Shown: positions 48,901-57,067 of the stretch, piece after piece
How the letters are laid out: each line of letters starts with the position of its first letter
How positions within the stretch are numbered: the stretch's first letter is position 1
NCBI RefSeq assembly: GCF_017352115.1
Contig: NZ_CP071448.1
Coordinates: forward strand, 1,240,001 to 1,304,000
Length of the DNA: 64,000 nucleotides
Source: Flavobacterium endoglycinae
GTDB lineage: Bacteria; Bacteroidota; Bacteroidia; Flavobacteriales; Flavobacteriaceae
Direction of reading: 5' to 3'
Notes under the pieces: generated by a model
Databases searched by the model: none
Told to the model about the DNA's origin: nothing
What the model saw: only the letters and a program-made list of their open reading frames with translations
Program-made: the position numbers and the translations under genes

Positions 48901-49882
48901 GGTCGATAATTCTGATACCGCTTCGGGAACGGGAATTGGACTTTCTCTGGCACATTCTCTGGCACAACTGCACAACGGAAATCTGCAATTGGTTCCAGAT
49001 GTACAACTGAATATTTTTGAACTTATAGTACCGCTTCGTCAGGAAGAAGAATTTATGTTTTATAATGAACCTGAAATCGAAGAAATGGAAACCGAAACTA
49101 TTGTTGAGGTTGAAAACAAATACGAAAAAACACAAATTCTTGTCGTAGAAGACAATGAAGATTTACTGCATTTTATTACAACCGAACTTTCTTCGCATTA
49201 CACTATTTTCAAAGCTGATAATGGCGAAAATGCATTGAAAATCATTCATAACGAAAACATTCAGCTCGTTATCAGCGATGTTTCGATGCCGGTTATGGAT
49301 GGAATCACGTTGTGTAAAGAAATCAAAACGAATCTAGAAACGAGTCATATTCCCGTGATTTTGCTTACTGCGAAAAACTCACTGAAATCACAAATTGATG
49401 GTTTGGAAGTGGGTGCCGATGCCTATATCGCCAAACCTTTCTCAATGGATTATTTAAAAGTTCAAGCGCATAATTTGATCGAAAACCGAAAACAGATTAT
49501 GAATTATTATGCAAGTTCTCCGCTTTCGCACATTAAAAGCATTGCGCACAATAAAACCGACGAAAAGTTTTTGAAAAAACTCGATGAAGAAATCCTAAAA
49601 AACATAACCGATCCCGATTTGAGCGTAGAATCTTTAGCCGAAATCATGAATATGAGCCGTTCAACTCTGTACCGAAAAATTAAAGACATTTCGAATCTAA
49701 GTCCGAATGAGCTGATCAATATTGTGCGTTTAAAACGCGCTGCCGAACTGCTTTTAACCGAAAATTACAAAATGTACGAAATCGCCGAAATGGTAGGTTA
49801 CAAATCGCAAACCAGTTTCGGACGTAATTTCCAGAAGCATTTTACAATGTCGCCTTCGGATTATATTGCTATGAATAGGTAG
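45935..49882 (+). CDS. Hybrid two-component system regulator (HTCS) with AraC output
   Basis: I use the ATG at 45935, giving 1315 residues; it begins a signal peptide (MRKFFLLLVLFIFSQNFIHAQ). The frame from 45878 would need a TTG start. Periplasmic two-component propellers with repeated DxxGxIWxGT-type motifs fill about 25-680, followed by a Y_Y_Y domain (about 690-760) and one membrane helix (about 768-788). The kinase has His827 in NVAHEIRTPLTLIKG and a HATPase G-box (GTGIGLSLAHSLAQ). The receiver has Asp1115 in VISDVSMPVMDG. An AraC helix-turn-helix ends the protein. It senses an oligosaccharide and activates the adjacent susC-led operon. Confidence 0.97.
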   Translation: MRKFFLLLVLFIFSQNFIHAQEYYFKHFQVEEGLSNNTVLTSLQDEDGFMWFGTKDGLNRFDGYRFKTYRSNLDPIHSLGSNYIQSLHEYKGIIWVGTDKGLYQYNKKNDQFTVLNEAINDRINDINHDRHGNIWFVSGNILYKYSTIKKETKTFNPNKYFIATSISRDANGEIWASSLNKIYRYSEESLSFENIPITPPANSSNFRITTIYALDKNNIVIGTQDDGVLIYNIQKKTTSNLEFSSKKPVYVRQFKKKDNCELWIASESGIYVCNLITKTTVNLRKNYNDPYAISDNAAYCITIDKENGIWVGTYFGGINYHQKQYTQFKKYFPQKGQNSISGSAVREIHKDDYGDLWIGTEDAGLNRFNPKTQTFTSYLPNGSPNSVSYYNIHALMPRKDKIWIGTFEHGMDVLDRNSGNVIKHYSANNPATGLHSNFIFSFYETKKDELIVITTMGLYRYNEQKDTFDILKTFPETTHYTTYKEDSDGNLWAGSYRDGLFYYNPKSGKREVFIYDYKNTKGISNNSINYIFEDSSKNLWFATENGLNLFDKKTRTFKKFTTKNGLPSNVVYSILEDNNKNLWLTTSKGLVQFSLNHKGVKIYTTANGLLSDQFNYASAFKDTNGDMYFGNLNGMISFNPKNFTKNKYTPSIFITNLQINNKDIDVNETDSPLTNSISHIDELQLDNNQASFNLEFASLNYTAPELTEYWYQLENVNNDWVYLERNNKVFFTELAPGDYVFKVKSLNSFGVWSKEVKLKIRILPPFWASNYAYFFYFLLICGSLYYVIRYSNNLTEIKNNRKIKHLNDEKEKEIYQAKIDFFTNVAHEIRTPLTLIKGPLEKLLVMEHQSVEVPQNLSIMKKNTSRLLKLVNELLDFRKSEIGGLKLTFVEANISSMVRNLHLRFSQLIEERGIEFELELGDKDIFAFVDKEAFKKILSNLMNNAIKYSKDKVSITLFRDEKKLTLTVKNDGNLIPFQLKDKIFEPFFRVDNSDTASGTGIGLSLAHSLAQLHNGNLQLVPDVQLNIFELIVPLRQEEEFMFYNEPEIEEMETETIVEVENKYEKTQILVVEDNEDLLHFITTELSSHYTIFKADNGENALKIIHNENIQLVISDVSMPVMDGITLCKEIKTNLETSHIPVILLTAKNSLKSQIDGLEVGADAYIAKPFSMDYLKVQAHNLIENRKQIMNYYASSPLSHIKSIAHNKTDEKFLKKLDEEILKNITDPDLSVESLAEIMNMSRSTLYRKIKDISNLSPNELINIVRLKRAAELLLTENYKMYEIAEMVGYKSQTSFGRNFQKHFTMSPSDYIAMNR

Positions 49883-49952
49883 TTTTTAGTTTGCAGTCGC
49901 AGTTTGGAGTTCAGTGTAATTGTGGAATATTTGTTATGGACATTCGTTGTTT

Positions 49953-50043
49953 AGACGCACTGCTGTGCGTCTCTACGAAATAAAATGAGGCAAAACAACA
50001 ATAATACACAAGATCATCTGTAGAGACGCACAGCAGTGCGTCT
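49953..50043. repeat. REPIN-like doublet with perfect 24-bp inverted arms
   Basis: The arm at 49953-49976 (AGACGCACTGCTGTGCGTCT then CTAC) is the exact reverse complement of the arm at 50020-50043. Each arm is itself a hairpin (GACGCAC-TGCT-GTGCGTC). The 43-bp spacer is AT-rich. It lies in the 237-bp gap between two plus-strand genes and could also stop transcription from the regulator gene. Confidence 0.75.
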
Positions 50044-50119
50044 TACGCTTGAGATACAAAATGAAATGTATTAAGTAAGAAAAAATCACTATTTTTAAAC
50101 TAACCTTCATTTTTGTACT

Positions 50120-51724
50120 ATGACCGATAAATCACAACTTTTAAGTTCCATTTTCAAACATCTAGATGGTTTAGTTACTGCTCCAGTGGCAATAGCACTC
50201 CAAAACAAAGCTGTTTTAAAATTTATTTTAAAACAGAAACAGATAAAATTATCTGAACTTACAGCGATTTTTAATGCCAATGAAGGCTATCTAAATATTG
50301 GTTTAAGAGTTTTGGCTTCGCAGGGATTTCTGGAATATGAAGTTGATAATAAAACTCAGGAAATTACGATTTCGGTAAATGAAAAAACGGAAATTGCTTT
50401 TTCACTTTTTCCTTTATATGAAGATGTTGTGGCGCTGCTTCAATTGTCGATTCAGTTTCATCCGCGTTTGTTTGAAGATACACCGTTTGAAAAACTCAAT
50501 GTTATTTTCGAAAAATATAAAACAAAATACGGAATTAAACCTTCTGCCGATCCTTTAACAAACAGCATACAGGAGCAGATTTTAAAACATATCGAAGGTT
50601 ATTTAATTGGTCCCACAATCGTACGGCTGGCCATGAACGGAATGTTTCATAAATATTTTATGGAAACATCTTTCAGACCCGAAGAGTTTCATAAATCACC
50701 AGAAAATTTTAAAAAGATATTAGACTTTTTTGTGCATTTGGGTTGGTTTCTCGAAAAAAACGGTAATTATCAATTTACAGAAGCAGGTTTATTTTTCGCC
50801 AAAAGAGCCAGCGCTTACGGCGTTACAGTTTCTTATCTGCCCACATTCGCCAAAACCGAAGAACTCATTTTTGGAAATCCAGATGTTTTAAGAACCGCTG
50901 AAGGTGAAAACGAAATCCACGTCGATCGTGAAATGAATGTTTGGGGAAGCGGCGGTGCTCATGATACGTATTTTAAAGTGGTTGACGAAATTCTGATCAA
51001 ACTTTTTAATCTTCCTATTGAAGAACAGCCCAAAGGAATTCTCGATATGGGCTGCGGAAATGGCGCTTTCCTGCAGCATATTTTTGAAGTCATCGACAGG
51101 CAGACTTTGAGAGGAAAAATGCTCGATGAATATCCGTTATTTTTAGTTGGTGCCGATTATAATCAAACGGCTTTAAAAGTAACGAGAGCCAATCTTATAA
51201 AAGCTGATATTTGGGCAAAAGTAATCTGGGGCGATATTGGCCGTCCTGATTTACTGGCAAATGATCTCAAGGAGAATTATAATATCGATTTAAAAGACCT
51301 TTTGAACGTAAGAACTTTTCTAGATCATAACAGAATCTGGCAGGAACCTAAACAGATCCATGAAAACAGAGTCAGCACTTCGACAGGTGCATTTGCTTAC
51401 AGAGGAAAGAGAATCAGTAACAATTTGGTTGAGGACAATCTTTTGGAACATTTACAAAAATGGTCGCCATATGTGCATAAATTTGGTCTGCTTTTGATTG
51501 AACTTCATACCATAAATCCAAAACTGACTGCCAATAATTTAGGCCGAACTCCCGCAACAGCTTATGATGCTACTCACGGATTTTCTGACCAATATATTGT
51601 TGAAATCGACGTTTTTAATGCAATTGCAGCAGAAGCAGGTTTGTTTCCAGATCAATCAATTTTTAAGCGATTCCCAGATGCTGATACGGCTTCAGTGAGT
51701 ATTAATTTATTGAAAGGGAAATGA
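50120..51724 (+). CDS. Class I SAM-dependent methyltransferase with duplicated winged-helix-like module
   Basis: 534 residues, cytoplasmic. The SAM-binding motif I is ILDMGCGNGAFL at about 307-318, and a downstream acidic loop is LFLVGADYN. The N-terminal half contains two similar modules: KHLDGLVTAPVAIALQNKAV at about 13-32 and KHIEGYLIGPTIVRLAMNGM at about 156-175, each followed by a helix-turn-helix-like stretch, as in dimerisation domains of O-methyltransferases. It is long for a free-standing methyltransferase and recalls the methyltransferases associated with polyketide loading modules (AprA-type). No biosynthetic cluster surrounds it. The substrate is unknown. It converges on the SUFU gene with a 5-bp gap. 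Confidence 0.8.
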   Translation: MTDKSQLLSSIFKHLDGLVTAPVAIALQNKAVLKFILKQKQIKLSELTAIFNANEGYLNIGLRVLASQGFLEYEVDNKTQEITISVNEKTEIAFSLFPLYEDVVALLQLSIQFHPRLFEDTPFEKLNVIFEKYKTKYGIKPSADPLTNSIQEQILKHIEGYLIGPTIVRLAMNGMFHKYFMETSFRPEEFHKSPENFKKILDFFVHLGWFLEKNGNYQFTEAGLFFAKRASAYGVTVSYLPTFAKTEELIFGNPDVLRTAEGENEIHVDREMNVWGSGGAHDTYFKVVDEILIKLFNLPIEEQPKGILDMGCGNGAFLQHIFEVIDRQTLRGKMLDEYPLFLVGADYNQTALKVTRANLIKADIWAKVIWGDIGRPDLLANDLKENYNIDLKDLLNVRTFLDHNRIWQEPKQIHENRVSTSTGAFAYRGKRISNNLVEDNLLEHLQKWSPYVHKFGLLLIELHTINPKLTANNLGRTPATAYDATHGFSDQYIVEIDVFNAIAAEAGLFPDQSIFKRFPDADTASVSINLLKGK

Positions 51725-51729
51725 GTTTT

Positions 51730-52308
51730 TTATTCTGTTAGTAAACATTCTCTTTCTGGATTTAAATAATCGAGTTGTTTGTCTTCAAAAAGTTGTTCTA
51801 AGGCTTCACAACCTTCTTCGATTTTATAATCTCTTTCTTTTTCAGTAATAGGAATCAGCCAATAACAGTGAAATATTTGCCGGTTGAAACTAAATAATTC
51901 CATTTCCTCACCATCAAGGTAAGGCAGTGAAATAAAACAATGATCACACTTAGAATTACCCAGCCATGGTTTCCCAATATTCATGGTGTGGTGTATGTTT
52001 AATGGTCTTAAATTTCGGTGATATGATGCACAAACAGTGATTAACTCAACCAAAGAAGAATCCTGTTGAGGTGAAAATACAAATAGTTCTATTAAATTAT
52101 CATCTTCTCTTTCTAGTGACATTCCAACTGAGCAATAAACCCAAAAATCGTGACGGTCATTCGGTTTAAACTCCAAAACAAAAAAGTCAGGATGCAATTT
52201 TTCTCTTGGTCCTTTTTCTAAAATTAATGGTTGCCCTGAAATACCAAAATAATTTTCATAATGATCTTTTAACTGCTCAACATACATTGTCGATTCTTGA
52301 TTCTTCAT
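51730..52308 (-). CDS. Suppressor-of-fused (SUFU) domain protein
   Basis: 192 residues, no signal peptide. The SUFU fold is recognised from LHPDFFVLEFKPNDRHDFWVYCSVGMS, the LIELFVFSPQQDSSLVELITVCA segment, HTMNIGKPWLGNSKCDHCFIS (a characteristic P-W-x-x-S run) and FHCYWLIPITEKERDYKIEEG. Bacterial SUFU proteins are small and often found as predicted immunity proteins of polymorphic toxins, but no toxin gene is seen nearby. It is 18 bp downstream of the beta-helix protein gene, so the two may be cotranscribed. Confidence 0.85.
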   Translation of the reverse strand: MKNQESTMYVEQLKDHYENYFGISGQPLILEKGPREKLHPDFFVLEFKPNDRHDFWVYCSVGMSLEREDDNLIELFVFSPQQDSSLVELITVCASYHRNLRPLNIHHTMNIGKPWLGNSKCDHCFISLPYLDGEEMELFSFNRQIFHCYWLIPITEKERDYKIEEGCEALEQLFEDKQLDYLNPERECLLTE

Positions 52309-52326
52309 TTATTATTTCTTAGTAAT

Positions 52327-52941
52327 TTATTCTCCAGCTAATTGCTCAATCAGCTGTAATCGTTTTACAATAGTGTTTTTCTCTAAAATAGTTCCCGGCG
52401 ATAAAACAGCGTTCGCTCCTACTCTCGAATTATCTCCCAATAGCGAACCAAATTTATCAGAATGCGTATTGATGATCTTGTCTTTGTAAATAACGGATAT
52501 GTTTTTAATTTTTCGTTCGTTGTAATGATTGGCGCAGATCGAACCGGCTTCAAAATTAATATTTTGTCCAATCAAGCTGTTTCCGATATAATTAAAATGC
52601 GCCACTGCCGAATTATCCGAAATAAATGACTGCTTAATTTCGGACCCTGGACCAATTTTTACTGATTTTCCCAACAGAATTGGTCCGCGTAAATAAGCAT
52701 GTGCGCCAATGTAAACGTCTTCAGAAATAATAACTGTTCCTTTCAAAGTGACGCCTTGTTCGATAATCGCATTTTTATGAATGGCAATATTTCCTTCAAT
52801 TGTATAATCAGATGAAAGTTGTTTTATTTTCTGTAAAAGAATAGTATCGAGATCGTTAACAATATCCCAAGGTTCTGTATTCGAAACATAATCTGGAAAG
52901 TAAAAGTCAAAATTCTCTATAAAATCTATTGTTTTTATCAT
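52327..52941 (-). CDS. Left-handed beta-helix acyl/nucleotidyltransferase-like protein
   Basis: 204 residues. An N-terminal helical part is followed by hexapeptide repeats from about 48 to 190 (IAIHKNAIIEQGVTLKGTVIISEDVYIGAHAYLRGPILLGKSVKIGP). The segment VAHFNYIGNSLIGQNINFEAGSICANHY resembles the C-terminal acetyltransferase half of GlmU-type sugar nucleotidyltransferases. There is no pyrophosphorylase domain and no P-loop. It may acetylate a sugar phosphate or be a regulatory relic. It shares a divergent promoter region with the MarR-GNAT gene. Confidence 0.75.
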   Translation of the reverse strand: MIKTIDFIENFDFYFPDYVSNTEPWDIVNDLDTILLQKIKQLSSDYTIEGNIAIHKNAIIEQGVTLKGTVIISEDVYIGAHAYLRGPILLGKSVKIGPGSEIKQSFISDNSAVAHFNYIGNSLIGQNINFEAGSICANHYNERKIKNISVIYKDKIINTHSDKFGSLLGDNSRVGANAVLSPGTILEKNTIVKRLQLIEQLAGE

Positions 52942-53029
52942 GGTCTTAAGCTTAAAAAAAGTATTTATAAATTATCTTATAAAAATAAAACTTTAAAAAA
53001 TGGGAAATCTTGTATTATCTCAAAATAAA

Positions 53030-53050
53030 TTAGTTGACAAAGGCAACTAA
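53030..53050. promoter_or_regulatory. Candidate MarR operator overlapping the promoter
   Basis: TTAGTTG-ACAAAGG-CAACTAA is a perfect 7-bp inverted repeat with a 7-base spacer. It covers the -33 TTG of the promoter at 53034-53063, so binding would block transcription of the MarR-GNAT gene. The gene encodes its own likely ligand, a MarR-type domain. This is inference from position and symmetry. Confidence 0.55.
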
Positions 53051-53063
53051 TTTTATATATTTG
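53034..53063 (+). promoter_or_regulatory. Flavobacterium-type promoter of the MarR-GNAT gene
   Basis: TTG at 53034-53036, a 19-base spacer and TATATTTG at 53056-53063 fit the Bacteroidetes sigma-A pattern TTG-N(17-23)-TAnnTTTG. Transcription would begin about 20 bp before the ATG at 53090. Confidence 0.7.
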
Positions 53064-53089
53064 CATTTATAATACAATATTTAAAAAAC

Positions 53090-54010
53090 ATGAGTACAAC
53101 GACTTCAAAAATTAGAAGTTTCAATCGATTCTATACAGCACATTTAGACATTTTAAGCCAGCATTATTTAGATAGTGAATATTCGCTAACCGAGATACGA
53201 ATCCTTTATGAAATCAGCGAAAGCAAACTTATAACAGCACAAAAAATCACTGAAATTTTAAATCTGGATAAAGGATATTTAAGCCGAATTTTAAAACGTT
53301 TTTTAAAGGAAAATCTAATTGTAAAAGTCGCTTCGGCAGAAGATAAACGTGCTTTTAATATTAAACTGACTGAAACAGGAAATGAGCTTCTTTCTATTTT
53401 AAATGCGAAATCTGAAAGTAAAATCGAAGGTAAAATTGAAAAACTAAATCCCTCTGAAAAAGAGATTTTAGTAAGTTCGATGCATACCGTAAGAAATCTG
53501 CTCACGGAAAGTAAAATAGCCCGAGAAGAGATTACTTACCGACATGAAATTACGCCCGGCGATATTGGTTATATCATCCATCTGCACGGCGCTATTTATG
53601 GCAAAGAATATAATTTCTCCACCGATTTTGAAAAATATGTCATCAAGACTTTTTATGATTTCTTAGGAAAATATTCTCCTGAAAATGACCGTATCTGGAT
53701 GGCAGAATACAATAATAAAATTGTGGGTTGTGTTGCAATTGTACATCAGTCAAATGAAGAAGCTCAATTGAGATGGTTTCTTCTCGATCCTGCTTTTAGA
53801 GGACTTGGAATTGGCAAAAAACTGCTTTCTGATGCTATTGATTTTTGCAAAGAGAAGAAATTTAAAAACGTGTTTTTGCTTACCACAAATTTACAAGACA
53901 AAGCACTTCAAATGTATAAGATGATAGGATTTGAACTTACTCAATCTGAAGAAGTTCAAGAATGGGGAAAAACGTTTAACGAAGAACGTTACGATTTGAA
54001 ATTAAATTAA
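53090..54010 (+). CDS. MarR-family regulator fused to a GNAT acetyltransferase
   Basis: 306 residues. Residues about 1-145 are a MarR winged helix: YSLTEIRILYEISESKLITAQKITEILNLDKGYLSRILKRF, then the wing VKVASAEDKRAFNIKLTETG. Residues about 150-305 are a GNAT acyltransferase with the acetyl-CoA-binding motif A in LLDPAFRGLGIGKKLLSDAI. Such fusions are common in bacteria and usually of unknown substrate. The gene has a clear promoter and a candidate operator of its own (53030-53063), implying autoregulation. It diverges from the beta-helix protein gene. Confidence 0.92.
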   Translation: MSTTTSKIRSFNRFYTAHLDILSQHYLDSEYSLTEIRILYEISESKLITAQKITEILNLDKGYLSRILKRFLKENLIVKVASAEDKRAFNIKLTETGNELLSILNAKSESKIEGKIEKLNPSEKEILVSSMHTVRNLLTESKIAREEITYRHEITPGDIGYIIHLHGAIYGKEYNFSTDFEKYVIKTFYDFLGKYSPENDRIWMAEYNNKIVGCVAIVHQSNEEAQLRWFLLDPAFRGLGIGKKLLSDAIDFCKEKKFKNVFLLTTNLQDKALQMYKMIGFELTQSEEVQEWGKTFNEERYDLKLN

Positions 54011-54089
54011 AATATAAATCCTCCAAAATCAGTTTGAATTTGAAGGTTTGTATTTTTTTGAATCATTTACTCTAGAATTTTTTTATTGT

Positions 54090-54440
54090 TTATTGTTTTA
54101 AAGCATAAATATAACCAATTCCTTTTTCGCCATTTTCTAGCTGATATTCGGTTTGAATTCGAATATACCCATCACCTTCAAATTCATCGAGATAATCCCA
54201 ACGTGCAGTCAAATCTTCCGAAAATAAAACATATGCGTTTATAATTTCGGCTTCATCATAATTTGCAGGAGTAAAACCATGATATCCTAAAGAAGAGCCC
54301 CATCCACCTTCCAGTAATTTGCCTTTTATTGTCGCTTTTTTCCATTCGCCTTTAATCGGATCCATAATCGAATGATTGGATTCACCCGGAGCGAGTGATC
54401 CATAAATGATTAAAGCTGGAATTGTTTCTATATTGTTCAT
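54090..54440 (-). CDS. Gamma-glutamylcyclotransferase (AIG2-like) family protein
   Basis: 116 residues, cytoplasmic. The fold's opening motif IIYGSLAPGESNH is the YGSL substrate-binding loop of the family. The candidate catalytic Glu lies in LDEFEGDGYIRIQTEY near 90. Members act on gamma-glutamyl amines or similar, releasing 5-oxoproline, but many AIG2-like proteins are uncharacterised. It is convergent with the MarR-GNAT gene; the 79-bp gap contains only a weak imperfect hairpin followed by T residues (about 54018-54060). Confidence 0.8.
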   Translation of the reverse strand: MNNIETIPALIIYGSLAPGESNHSIMDPIKGEWKKATIKGKLLEGGWGSSLGYHGFTPANYDEAEIINAYVLFSEDLTARWDYLDEFEGDGYIRIQTEYQLENGEKGIGYIYALKQ

Positions 54441-54584
54441 CTAACTTATTTGTTTTTTTAAGCCTTTAATCCCATCCCTTTAGAAATGAAACTTCGTGAG
54501 CTGAATATGTACTAAAGCTACGGAATTATTGGATTTTATCACAGTAAATTCGACAAGATAGCGATATAAACAGGTTTACTAATC

Positions 54585-54613
54585 ATAAAAAAGCCCTTTA
54601 TCGTAAAGGGCTT
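54585..54613 (-). terminator. Rho-independent terminator after transaldolase
   Basis: On the minus strand AAGCCCTTTA (54613-54604) pairs perfectly with TAAAGGGCTT (54600-54591) across a three-base loop, and a T-rich run follows. It starts 26 bp after the transaldolase stop. Confidence 0.9.
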
Positions 54614-54638
54614 GAATAATTGTATCGCTTATTTTAGC

Positions 54639-55295
54639 TTAAAGATTCATCTTTTTAGCATCTTCAACAAATTGTTTCAGACCAATATCGGTTAACGGAT
54701 GCTTCAATAATCCTTTTATTGCAGAAAGCGGACCTGTCATAACATCTGATCCTATTTTAGCGCAATTGATAATATGCATTGTGTGTCTTACCGAAGCAGA
54801 AAGTATCTGGGTTTGATAATTGTAATTATCGTAGATTTCTCTAATTTCTGAAATTAAATGCATTCCGTCTGTCGAAACATCATCTAGACGACCTAAAAAC
54901 GGAGAAACATAAGTCGCTCCTGCTTTTGCAGCAAGCAATGCCTGACCTGCAGAAAACACTAAAGTTACATTGGTGCGAATTCCTTTTGAAGAAAAATATT
55001 TGCATGCTTTTACTCCATCGCCAATCATAGGCAATTTAACCACAATCTGCGGATGCAAAGCGGCCAATTCTTCTCCTTCTCTTACCATTCCTTCAAAATC
55101 GGTTGAGATTACCTCAGCCGATACATCACCGTCAACAATATTGCAGATAGCCAGATAATGATTTAAGATGTTTTGTTTTCCGGTAATTCCTTCTTTTGCC
55201 ATTAAAGACGGATTGGTGGTTACGCCGTCTAAAACGCCTAAAGCCTGCGCTTCTTCAATATCTTGAAGATTAGCAGTATCAATAAAAAATTTCAT
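54639..55295 (-). CDS. tal: Transaldolase (short TalC/FSA-type)
   Basis: 218 residues, the length of the short transaldolase subfamily (TalC/FSA group). Motifs are MKFFIDTANLQDIEEA at the start, GVTTNPSLMAKEG at about 25-37, the Schiff-base lysine in VVKLPMIGDGVKA near 86, TNVTLVFSAGQALLAAKAGATYVSPFLGRLDD at about 108-139, and ILSASVRHTMH near 164. It links pentose-phosphate intermediates to glycolysis and suits the xylose genes upstream. A terminator-like hairpin lies only 40 bp ahead of its start (55331-55369). Confidence 0.95.
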   Translation of the reverse strand: MKFFIDTANLQDIEEAQALGVLDGVTTNPSLMAKEGITGKQNILNHYLAICNIVDGDVSAEVISTDFEGMVREGEELAALHPQIVVKLPMIGDGVKACKYFSSKGIRTNVTLVFSAGQALLAAKAGATYVSPFLGRLDDVSTDGMHLISEIREIYDNYNYQTQILSASVRHTMHIINCAKIGSDVMTGPLSAIKGLLKHPLTDIGLKQFVEDAKKMNL

Positions 55296-55734
55296 GTTTT
55301 TTGGTTTTTGGTTAAATACTATTTTGCGTAAAAAAAACTTTGTCGAAGTTTTAAAACTTTGACAAAGTTCTTTAGGAGTTCTAGTGAGAAAAATGTGTAT
55401 TTTGATTGATTCTGCTCTTCAAAAAACCTTCAATAAAAAATTAACTCACTATTATTTTTTATCAAACTGGCTCAATTTTACTATTTTGAATAAAAGAAAA
55501 AGCAACTAAACCTTAAATCAATTCTCTCCATTCAAAATTGAAAACTAGGCCATTATCTCAATACACATTTCTCAATTTAATCTAAAAAGCGCTTTTTAAT
55601 AATTTATAATCTTATTTAAAAAATCTAGAGCTTTTTAGATGTTTTTATCTCACTAATATTTTATATAAACTTTATATAAACCTAACTTTTTAAAATCTTT
55701 TAGGTTCAATTGATATTCAAAAAATCTAAACCAA
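55296..55734. other. 439-bp gap between xylA and tal
   Basis: No gene is seen. The part nearest tal holds a 34-bp near-perfect palindrome. The remainder (55400-55734) is very AT-rich with no clear feature and may carry the tal promoter. Confidence 0.6.
55331..55369 (-). terminator. Terminator-like palindrome just upstream of tal
   Basis: AACTTTGTCGAAGTTTT and AAAACTTTGACAAAGTT (55336-55369) are reverse complements with one mismatch. On the minus strand seven T residues follow. It lies 41 bp before the transaldolase ATG, so it either ends read-through from the xylose operon or acts in the tal leader. Related hairpins occur at 26862 and near 36227. Confidence 0.6.
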
Positions 55735-57060
55735 TTAAATGTATTGGTTGATGATGTTTTCAAACAATTCTTGTTTACCGCTTTGAAGATTTAATTCTCC
55801 ATTTTCGTGAGCGATGTTGTAAAGATCTTTTAAACCTAATTTTCCATCGGCGAAATCTTTACCTTTTCCAGAATCAAATGAGCTGTATCTTTCTTTTCTT
55901 AACTTCTCGTATGGAGAAGAAGAAATAATTTTATCAGCAGTCAGTAAAGCTCTTGCAAAAGTATCAGCTCCACCAATATGGGCTAAGAAAACATCTTCTA
56001 AGTCTGTAGAATTTCTTCTGATTTTAGCATCAAAATTAACTCCACCGCCTTGCAATCCGCCAGCTTTTAAGAAAACCAACATTGCTTCAGTAGTTTCCTG
56101 AATGTTATTTGGGAACTGGTCTGTATCCCATCCGTTTTGGTAATCACCTCTGTTCGCATCGATACTTCCTAACATTCCAGCTTTTGCAGCCACTTCCAAT
56201 TCGTGTTGGAACGTATGTTGTGCCAAAGTAGCGTGGTTTACCTCAATGTTGATTTTGAAGTCTTTGTCTAAACCGTATTCTTTTAAGAATCCAATTGCAG
56301 TTGCAGAGTCAAAATCGTATTGGTGTTTAGATGGCTCCATTGGTTTTGGTTCGATGAAGAAAGTTCCTTTAAAACCTTGCGCTCTTGCATAATCTCTAGC
56401 CATTGTTAAGAATTGCGCCATGTGATCTAATTCTCTTCCCATATCTGTGTTTAGTAAAGACATATAACCTTCTCTACCTCCCCAGAATACGTAGTTTTCT
56501 CCTCCTAAAGCAATTGTAGCATCCAAAGCTAGTTTTACTTGTCCTCCGGCTCTTGCCACAACATTAAAATCAGGATTTGTCGCAGCACCGTTCATAAATC
56601 TTGGATTTGAGAAACAGTTAGAAGTTCCCCAAAGCAATTTAATTCCAGATTCTGCTTTTTTCTGTTTTAAATAATCTGTAATAAAAGCCAAACGTTTTTC
56701 TGATTCTGCGAAAGTTGGTCCTTCGTTAATTAAATCGTAATCGTGGAAACAGAAATAATCGAATCCCATTTTGCTGATGAATTCAAAAGCAGCATCCGCT
56801 TTATCTTTTGCTGCCTGATACGGATCTGATGATGCATCCCAAGCAAAATTTTGAGTTCCAGGCCCGAACGGATCGCTCCCTTGTCCGCAGAATGTATGCC
56901 AGTAAGCAATCGCAAATTTAAAGTGCTCACGCATTGTTTTTCCAGCTACAACTTGGTCTGGATTGTAATATTTAAACGCCAAAGGATTATCAGATTCTTT
57001 TCCTTCAAACTTAATTTGGCCAATACCTTTGTAGTATTCTTTATCTCCTAAAACTATCAT
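55735..57060 (-). CDS. xylA: Xylose isomerase
   Basis: 441 residues, the length of the class II xylose isomerases. Motifs include [32 protein letters not shown] (catalytic His), [26 protein letters not shown] (metal-binding Glu and the Lys-Pro loop), [19 protein letters not shown] and [21 protein letters not shown]. It converts D-xylose to D-xylulose with divalent metal. It is 7 bp downstream of the kinase gene and forms a gntR-xylB-xylA operon. Confidence 0.98.
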   Translation of the reverse strand: MIVLGDKEYYKGIGQIKFEGKESDNPLAFKYYNPDQVVAGKTMREHFKFAIAYWHTFCGQGSDPFGPGTQNFAWDASSDPYQAAKDKADAAFEFISKMGFDYFCFHDYDLINEGPTFAESEKRLAFITDYLKQKKAESGIKLLWGTSNCFSNPRFMNGAATNPDFNVVARAGGQVKLALDATIALGGENYVFWGGREGYMSLLNTDMGRELDHMAQFLTMARDYARAQGFKGTFFIEPKPMEPSKHQYDFDSATAIGFLKEYGLDKDFKINIEVNHATLAQHTFQHELEVAAKAGMLGSIDANRGDYQNGWDTDQFPNNIQETTEAMLVFLKAGGLQGGGVNFDAKIRRNSTDLEDVFLAHIGGADTFARALLTADKIISSSPYEKLRKERYSSFDSGKGKDFADGKLGLKDLYNIAHENGELNLQSGKQELFENIINQYI

Positions 57061-57067
57061 TTGTTTT

